Origin: Datnioides undecimradiatus
Lineage: Eukaryota; Chordata; Actinopteri; Lobotiformes; Datnioididae
Reading direction: 5' to 3'
DNA: 64,000 bases
Assembly (NCBI GenBank): GCA_008933995.1
Contig: WARS01000033.1
Span: 9,872,287 to 9,936,286, forward strand
Position numbers and translations under genes: made by a program. The notes under the pieces were generated by a model. That model did no database searches, was not told the origin of the DNA, and worked only from the letters and a program-made list of their open reading frames with translations. This document shows, piece after piece, positions 57,371 to 64,000 of this stretch. Within the stretch, counting starts at the first letter, position 1; each line of letters begins with the position of its first letter.

Positions 57371-60300
57371 ATTTGATTGACGCTTTGAGACTACATACCA
57401 CACACACACATACACGCACGCACACACTCCCAAACCTCAGATGTAGCCGCAAGGCAAGCAGAAACTAGTTTGTGTGAGAAACCACAGCCAGCCAGACACA
57501 CCGAAACACAGACAAACACTCCTGTGAAAAGAGGGCCTTTTTGCAAGGTTCCCACCATATCGCTGTATGACAACGCACAATAGGACAGGAAATAACACCC
57601 AGACAACACACACCTTCATCCTGTATTCTGTCTGAACAAACACTTGATTGAGAACAGTATGATTAATGGATGAATGGTTGCTCAATACCAACAATGCTGC
57701 CAGGTCTGACAACACAGGCTCATTAAACCCCAAATAAACATTGTAATTATTTCTTTCATATTTTTAGGGATGGCAGACCTGGGCTGCCTATGTACATTTA
57801 TTAAGTACTTTATATGTGTTGGTAGACAAATGGTTGAGAGTCGTGCTGCACATTGTTCCATCGATTTGTTCAGCAATATTAAAATAATTTTAGCACTTGA
57901 TCTTGTCTAAAATAAAAGTTTTAAGGAAGCTGCATATTTTCCTTGCGATTCCTAAAATGGCAACTGCATGCATAAAAGTCAATAAATATCTAACAGCATC
58001 ATTTTATAACCACTGTTTTTTCATAAGAATTATCAAAATTATATTATGAAGATAATCAGTGTTAACATGGTCTAGTTAATCTTTCATAATGTAATATTCA
58101 TTTTACATATTCAAACTTTATTTGTGAAAACTGAGCAATCATGAATTATTATAGGAAACATTCCTCAAAAAAGCTTTGCCTTGAAATGATTTTAGAAAGC
58201 CATCTGAAATCTCACAGATGAACTGAGGCCTTTGTGTTTAACCACAATATTTTCCAGGCTGTGAATCCTACTTCATTTCATATAAACCTTTACATGACTG
58301 CAGTAAATGCATCAGCTTTTCTGTTTTGCTAATGCGAACAGCTAAAGCAGCATGGTGGCGACTGACAACAACCCACCCATGAACTTCATGACTGATGTTG
58401 GATCAACTAAAGAAGCTGCCGATGATCCATGAAAGTCGGGCTTACTGGGATGAGTCTTAGTCATATCTGATATGATTTTGTGGACTAATATGTTTAACTC
58501 ACCTGTGCTTCGAGGAATAACTCTGACTATTGGTCTGAACATGTGTTATAAAAACTGCAATTTAATAAAGTAGTTTTAAATGTCTATAAATCCCCATTCA
58601 CAACATATATATGTACATTACTTTGTGTTACTGTAGGTGTTTGATATGTCTTCTTTTGCTCTTTTGCTGCGTGTTGCTGAGGAGATTAAAGGATGAAATC
58701 CCATCTCAATTTCAAAAGACACATTTCTAGTCCTGGCTACTTATGTTATGTCTGATCTCAGAGCTGTGTTAGCAGATGTAAAGAAACTCATAAATTTCTT
58801 TCACACATATACACTCAGACCACAGTCACACATAAGACTTAGGTTGTGTAAAAATAACCTTTTAGATGGTGTCATTTCAGTTCATTTTTGCTGTCTATGT
58901 CTATTTCAGTTTCATTCACTGTTATTTTACTGGCAGGAATGCCACATGTACAAACATGTAAATAAAACTCTACAACAAAGAATAAAGGCAAATAAAAAGA
59001 TGTCTGCGGCTCAGCCTCAATGAAGCTGCCATACATTGTTACAGTGTGAGCTGAGACACACACCAGAGCCACATACCCCATCACAGACCCAAGGATTATA
59101 CTTTTTAAACAACATCTGTCTTTCCTTCTCCTTTTCTCCCTCTGTCTCTCTCTTTCGCTCTCTGCCTTCAGGAGGATGGGATAAACAAGCCAATATGCAT
59201 CCAGATCATAAACCATTATCTTGATCCTTTGCCTGTCTCCTGTGTATGTTGACAGAGATTACAAATTACCAAGTTTGTGTATTATTTTGCTTGGCTGCTT
59301 ATGGTTTGGTTTTCCTGTGTATAACCAGATGTGGTTCACATCACCAGGGCCAACTGCAGTCTGTGGTTCCTCCTGCATGAGAGGTTGCCTGAAGGGAGTT
59401 GTGTTGTTGTCTGTGGTGATGCAGTCAATCAATTAACAGTAGAACCAAAGGACAGACTAAGTAAGAGCTCAGCCAGGTAGTTAACCATAATCAACCAAAA
59501 TCAGAACCTTGGTCATCATGATCATCAGTTACTGGAGCAAGAAAACCGTAAATTGGGGCAACAGACTGAAGCCTGGTTGGATGTGAGTTAGGTCAAGTGA
59601 GAGGCAGACACTGTGTGACTGAGTGAGACCACCTGAGAGATCTGCAAACTATGGCATGCAAACCATTTAACAAAGAGCATCTTCCTAACTAGTCAGTACA
59701 AACCCATGCTATGCAACCAAACATTTTATAAACATACATATCTTTATTTCTAATTTTACTGAGAGATAAACAAAGACACTAAATACAATAAACTAAATTC
59801 TAGGTAAATGTGTATAAAATGAAGCACAAGACATTTTTGGAGTAAGTCGATATAGATTTTACAGATTTTTTTTTTTTTAATTTTTAAAGCCACCAAAAGA
59901 TTAATTTAATGTAGAATACTGGGTTTTAGGGATGACACTTAATATCTACTTAATGATTGTCAAAATCACCATCAAGTTATTCACTAAAAGAAGCCAAAAT
60001 AGCTTTTATGATTCTATACTTTATGAAAAACAAGTCTATTGACTTTGTATTTGTAAAGAGCACATGGGATTTTTCTCATTCAGTACAGATATACAGTGTA
60101 TTTTCTTACTCAAGTTGACTACAGAGGACTCCTTGTTAACATCACACTTAATATGAGCAGTCAGATGATCTGGTATAGACAGACATTTTAACAAAATGAT
60201 TAGCTATTAACCTAAACAATGTCTGAACATGAGATAACAGCTAATCAAACTGAATCAGAAGCAGACAGAAACACACCCAAACTGTAAGTCAGCTCAAATA

Positions 60301-60654
60301 ATGACAAAAGAGCCACGCAAACCGGGCCATCAAAATGCAAACTAGCCAAAACAAGCCAAACAACAACCAAAACAAACCATCTGGAAGGTAACTGCACCAG
60401 GCAGCCACACCTCAGGGTTTGGCGGCAAATGGCCTTCAACAGAAACCACCACTCCATTTTTGTCATTACAGCGCAACAATCAAATGACAAAGATTAAGAA
60501 CATGCAGATCTGGTACAGATTATTTCTTTGTTTACTGCAGGAAAAAGTCATTACTAAAGTGCCAAGCCCAAACAGTAAACCAGTACCTGTACAGTGTAGC
60601 CCTACCTACCAGAGAGTCCTTTAACCTGTAGACCAGCTCGTACCTGAGTCACAC
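57371..60654. other. Non-coding stretch
   Basis: A short CA tract lies near 57400-57427. A C/T-rich tract lies at 59118-59166. The rest is AT-rich with short frames lacking any domain (for example 58872-59216, 114 codons, minus). Confidence 0.45.
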
Positions 60655-60790
60655 AGGAAACCCAGAAAATATCATTGTCATTATTCAAGAAGCTTGAACC
60701 AAATACTCGCTTGTATTTGGCTTAAAAAAGGTGACCTAAATGATTAATCATTGATTTCAGTAGCTGTTCACATCAACTCTGTGTCATTGT
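60655..60790 (+). repeat. 'GCAACTAACGATTA' teleost repeat, copy 4 (partial)
   Basis: GGAAACCCAGAAAATATCAT, TTCAAGAAGCTTGAACCAAA and GTGACCTAAATGATTAATC follow the right half of the family (aaaccagaaaatattcacattt-agaagctggaacc ... atgacttaaacgattaatcg). The left half is absent. Confidence 0.55.
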
Positions 60791-63700
60791 TTTCTTGTCT
60801 ACAAACTTGGGGAATATAAAGTTGAATTACCATAAGGAGCTTTTTTTTTTTTTCAAGGAAACAGCTCAGAAAAGGGACAAATCAACTGTGTCTTAAATGT
60901 GGCATTCTAGGAAATAATGTCAAAACGCAAAGTGCACTGACAATTTCATGGAGTCTCCTGTTGTTTCCCACACCAGAATCTACAGGATTGTTAGATTTTT
61001 ATAGATATTTTACAGCTGGACACCAGATTCTAAAATGTTTGTATAAATTGTTTGTAATGCAAAAATTTGTCCAATCCATCATAATGCCTCTGTGCTTATT
61101 AAATACTTATCAATGCCGGCATGTTTTTGCAAATTGCAAAACAATGACGTCAAACGTGTATGTCCTCTCTGCTGGAAAATCACAAGACAGAGGAGTCATG
61201 GTGGAGAGGTACAAACTGTCCAAAGCATAGCTTCGTTTCACAAAAAAAGGAAACACCAGCAATATGCTGAAACATTTTCTATGCAAGATGGGCTCAAATT
61301 TCAGGAATAGCGTGTATTTGGCATTCTTGACATAGGTGTTACTTCTTCTACACTGAGCAGCACATCAGATACCTCTAACATCAGCATCACACAGTGCTCA
61401 GAATCAGGGTTATTAAAACCATTGCTTTGCAGATAATAAAATTGTTGTCTGTGTTCTCCCCACAAACAGGAAGGAGATTAGGAATCATTTGGGTATCAAT
61501 ACAATATTGGAGCAACAAGTAGGATCAATAATAGCGAAATAGCATGGTGTCAATAAACTCTTATCCTATCCCTACAAAAACCAAAACTGAACTTTGAAAC
61601 TTACTGGTCATTGCCAAATATGTCCCAGAAAATTTCTGCTTGTTTTCATCTTATTTGTAGCCATTTTAAACTTCTAAGCAGTCAAATAGAATACAGTCTT
61701 GTATGTTATTATAGCCATTTCAACCTTTTTTCTGTCTTTCATCATTTCCACCCAAAATGCATGACTATACCATGAGCTCATGTGTTTGTAACAGAACTGG
61801 GAATCACACCTCCCAACTTGCTACCGTGTTTAGATCTACCAGTCTGTGCTCACCTCTCTGCAGCACTGCAGTTAAAAAGAGGACACCATCTGAACTATCA
61901 CAACTCTATTAACACAAACTGAAACACAGGTTTGATTGAATAAAAACAATCATAAATAAATTAAAGAGAGTCCCATTAAAAACCTGCAGCATCTCCCTTT
62001 AAATGATGACTCACTCTCAGTCATTCCTTTGGACCCACATGCTGTCAGATCATAATCAATTTATCGCAGCGGTCTAATGGGAGCGCGTTCTGCTTGAAGA
62101 GTCTCAGTAAGCCAGGCTTGTCTGCAGACAGATAAAATAAACACCTCCTGTGTGATCTCGCACACCAGGGTAGCATCACTGACACCATGCCACATTTAAC
62201 ACAATCACCAGATAGTTTTGTTTCATCACAGATGTGGAATCCACTGAAGCATGAGATACCACCTTTTCATGATAATGCTGATGATGCATGTCTCTCCTGC
62301 TCTGCCAGTCAGGTCAGGTGAGGTTTTGCAAGCACAGCTGATGTTTTGAGGAACAATTCACTGCATCGCGTGTCTCTGTGGTTACGTTCGGTGTCATGTT
62401 TTAGGAGAGCAGGGAGCTGTGTGAGGTCTGATCTTGAAAAACAGAGAATGAAAAGGTCTTTCTGTGTACCATCACATGTCTGTGAAGGTTTCTGTGGCTG
62501 AAAACATACATGTTAAAATCTACCATGTCTCCATGACAACAGCAATGCCTGTACATATACAGAAATGCGTGCATTATAATACTATACAATTTGTTTGCTT
62601 GGTCTCACACTCCAAGTTAAATATAAGTAGTTAAATATAAGTTGATATGGTACAATGGAAATTTCTAACTCATCAGTTGTACAGATAAGAACTAACAAAG
62701 TCAGCAGATGAGGACAATTGAGACTCTTCATGTAACAATTTGAACTGTGGCCACACAACATAAAATCTTAAGAGAATTAAATACCTGCTGGTAATGAGTA
62801 TCATAAATAAATTAAATGCTATTGAAAATTCAATGACAATAATTTTGTATCCAAATTTAATGCAACATTTTTGTGCATGGAATGCTCAAGCGTAGCAAAG
62901 ATTGATTGTTGCAATTCATTACTGGGTCTAGGTCTACAAAAAAATGCAAACTTTGGTCCCTGTAGAAAAGTCTGATTCAACACATGCCCACACACTTTCC
63001 CAGCCCCCCACACCCTTTCTTACTGCTACATGAACACTGGTTTTACATCATGGATGTAAATCCTCAGGATACTGAGCTGCACCCAGTCTTAAATCAGTGA
63101 TAAGTAAAACTACTGCTACTACAATAATAGGGGTGGCGAGTCCTGGCAATAAAATGGTTAAAACTCTGCAAAAGACAAAATTAACAGCTGCTGGCTTGTT
63201 GGCATTCATAATGACCACATTACAGTTACAGTAAATTGCCAATTTAATCATGTAGGTTGCTACCTCAGTGGGTGTTGTTTTACACAGTGACACTGACTCT
63301 GAAAATGGTAATATGCATATAGCAGACGGGGAGGAGAATGCCAACTGAAATAGTTGGCCAATGGCTGGCTTATACCAACAGCCTATTTCCTGTGAGTTAG
63401 ACTACCCCTATATAGTGCATTCGTCTGTCATCTTGGTGTAAATTAGTTTAAATTTGTGGCCTTTGTTCTCCTCATCCAACTGTTCTTTTGGCCAATGCAC
63501 CTGTTTGTCCTCTCTGAAACTGCAGTTGTTGTCTCATGTTACTTTAAGACACACCGCATATCCAAACGCTGAGTGGTTTTATAGCTGAGTATTGCCTCTA
63601 AGTTAGAGTTTGCAACAGTTATGTGGTACTTAAGCAATAAAATCCTTTATGTTTGGATTATGTTGTCTATCCCCTGCATTAGTGCTATTACTGCTTCTGT

Positions 63701-63879
63701 TATTATTGCGACTACTACTGGAATCAAGGCTGTTTAAATTAGACCTGTATGCCTCAATGAGCAGAGCATGTTATGAAAATAAAAATGTCGTGCCGAGAAT
63801 CTTTGTGCCCATCAAATGTTAATTCTAACTTTATTTAACACAACATCCGTAACACTTACTAACCTCTCCCCTGGTTCCT
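60791..63879. other. AT-rich non-coding stretch
   Basis: It includes a T-run at 60841-60854, a 17-bp palindrome at 61125-61141 (TTTTGCAA/TTGCAAAA around one A), and a possible degenerate repeat at 61495-61575. No exon or RNA gene seen. Confidence 0.45.
62527..62540 (+). promoter_or_regulatory. RFX X-box-like motif
   Basis: GTCTCCATGACAAC fits the X-box half-sites (GTNNCC ATG.CAAC) with small departures. It stands in otherwise unremarkable sequence. Confidence 0.35.
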
Positions 63880-64000
63880 GGAGGCCCTGCCCTGTTTGAT
63901 GTTCTGGATGAGAGGTAGTGTTGGTTAATTCTGCCACTGCAGGCGGGGACCCACCAAGTCAGTACTGCCGCAGGTTGGATCATGTCAGACTGACTGTGGG
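63880..64000. promoter_or_regulatory. GC-shifted segment at window edge
   Basis: GC content rises at the right end, with GGCGGGGACCCACC and TGCCGCAGG phrases. It may be the start of another CNE or an exon-bearing region that continues outside the window. Too short to call. Confidence 0.25.

Noticed and set aside
58748-59023. Frame starting MSDLRAVLADVKKLINFF
   Set aside because: Only the first residues look protein-like; the rest is typical of AT-rich random sequence.
61495-61575. Possible degenerate repeat ending TTATCCTATCCCTAC
   Set aside because: Resembles a fish repeat with 'tatcaatac... cccatccctac', but too short and diverged to call.
1-64000. Retroviral or LTR elements, Polintons, CRISPR arrays, operons, tRNA or rRNA genes, known microRNAs
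   Set aside because: None seen on either strand by reading for their proteins, ends or conserved sequences.

Overview
This 64-kb window looks like non-coding DNA from a ray-finned fish, most likely a percomorph teleost. The grounds are: a vertebrate-type background with few CpGs and AT-rich stretches; many (CA)n/(TG)n microsatellites; several interspersed repeats that I recognise from memory of percomorph genomes; and no dense bacterial-type or insect-type coding. The longest open frames are only about 134-145 codons. None resembles a known protein, and several are simple-repeat or GC-rich read-throughs. I find no convincing host protein-coding exon, tRNA, rRNA or known microRNA. The window is therefore either an intergenic gene desert or one very long intron. 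I cannot name the flanking genes.

Layout. 0-2.4 kb: AT-rich DNA, an interspersed repeat (about 1480-1935) and a short inverted-repeat element (2179-2361). 2.6-3.1 kb and 6.2-6.9 kb: GC-shifted, repeat-free blocks that look like conserved non-coding elements (CNEs). 9-20 kb: scattered repeats, a long (CA)25 and (TG)32, and CNE-like blocks at 10.65-11.1, 15.2-15.7, 15.9-16.1 and 17.2-17.4 kb. 20-31 kb: repeat-rich, with a decayed Tc1/mariner transposase fragment at 27.5 kb, copies of a 'GCAACTAACGATTA' repeat, and CNE-like blocks at 22.6 and 25.6-25.9 kb. 32-43 kb: CNE-like blocks at 32.0, 38.2 and 42.2 kb among copies of the 'CAGTGGTGGAA' repeat. 44.5-49.3 kb: the most striking part, with dense CNE-like sequence and two stretches (45.2-45.9 and 46.3-47.2 kb) where CpG is not depleted. 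51.3-51.6 kb: a strong enhancer-like block with a duplicated 17-mer. 52-64 kb: mostly AT-rich DNA with blocks at 52.8 and 56.9-57.4 kb, RFX-type X-boxes and one more repeat copy.

Interpretation. The alternation of repeat-free, motif-rich blocks with AT-rich filler is what a cis-regulatory landscape around a developmental regulator looks like. This is inference: conservation cannot be seen in one sequence. Repeat-family matches are from memory of consensus sequences, so coordinates are approximate. I saw no new biological system. The best leads are the CpG-undepleted region at 45-47 kb and the compact block at 51.3-51.6 kb.
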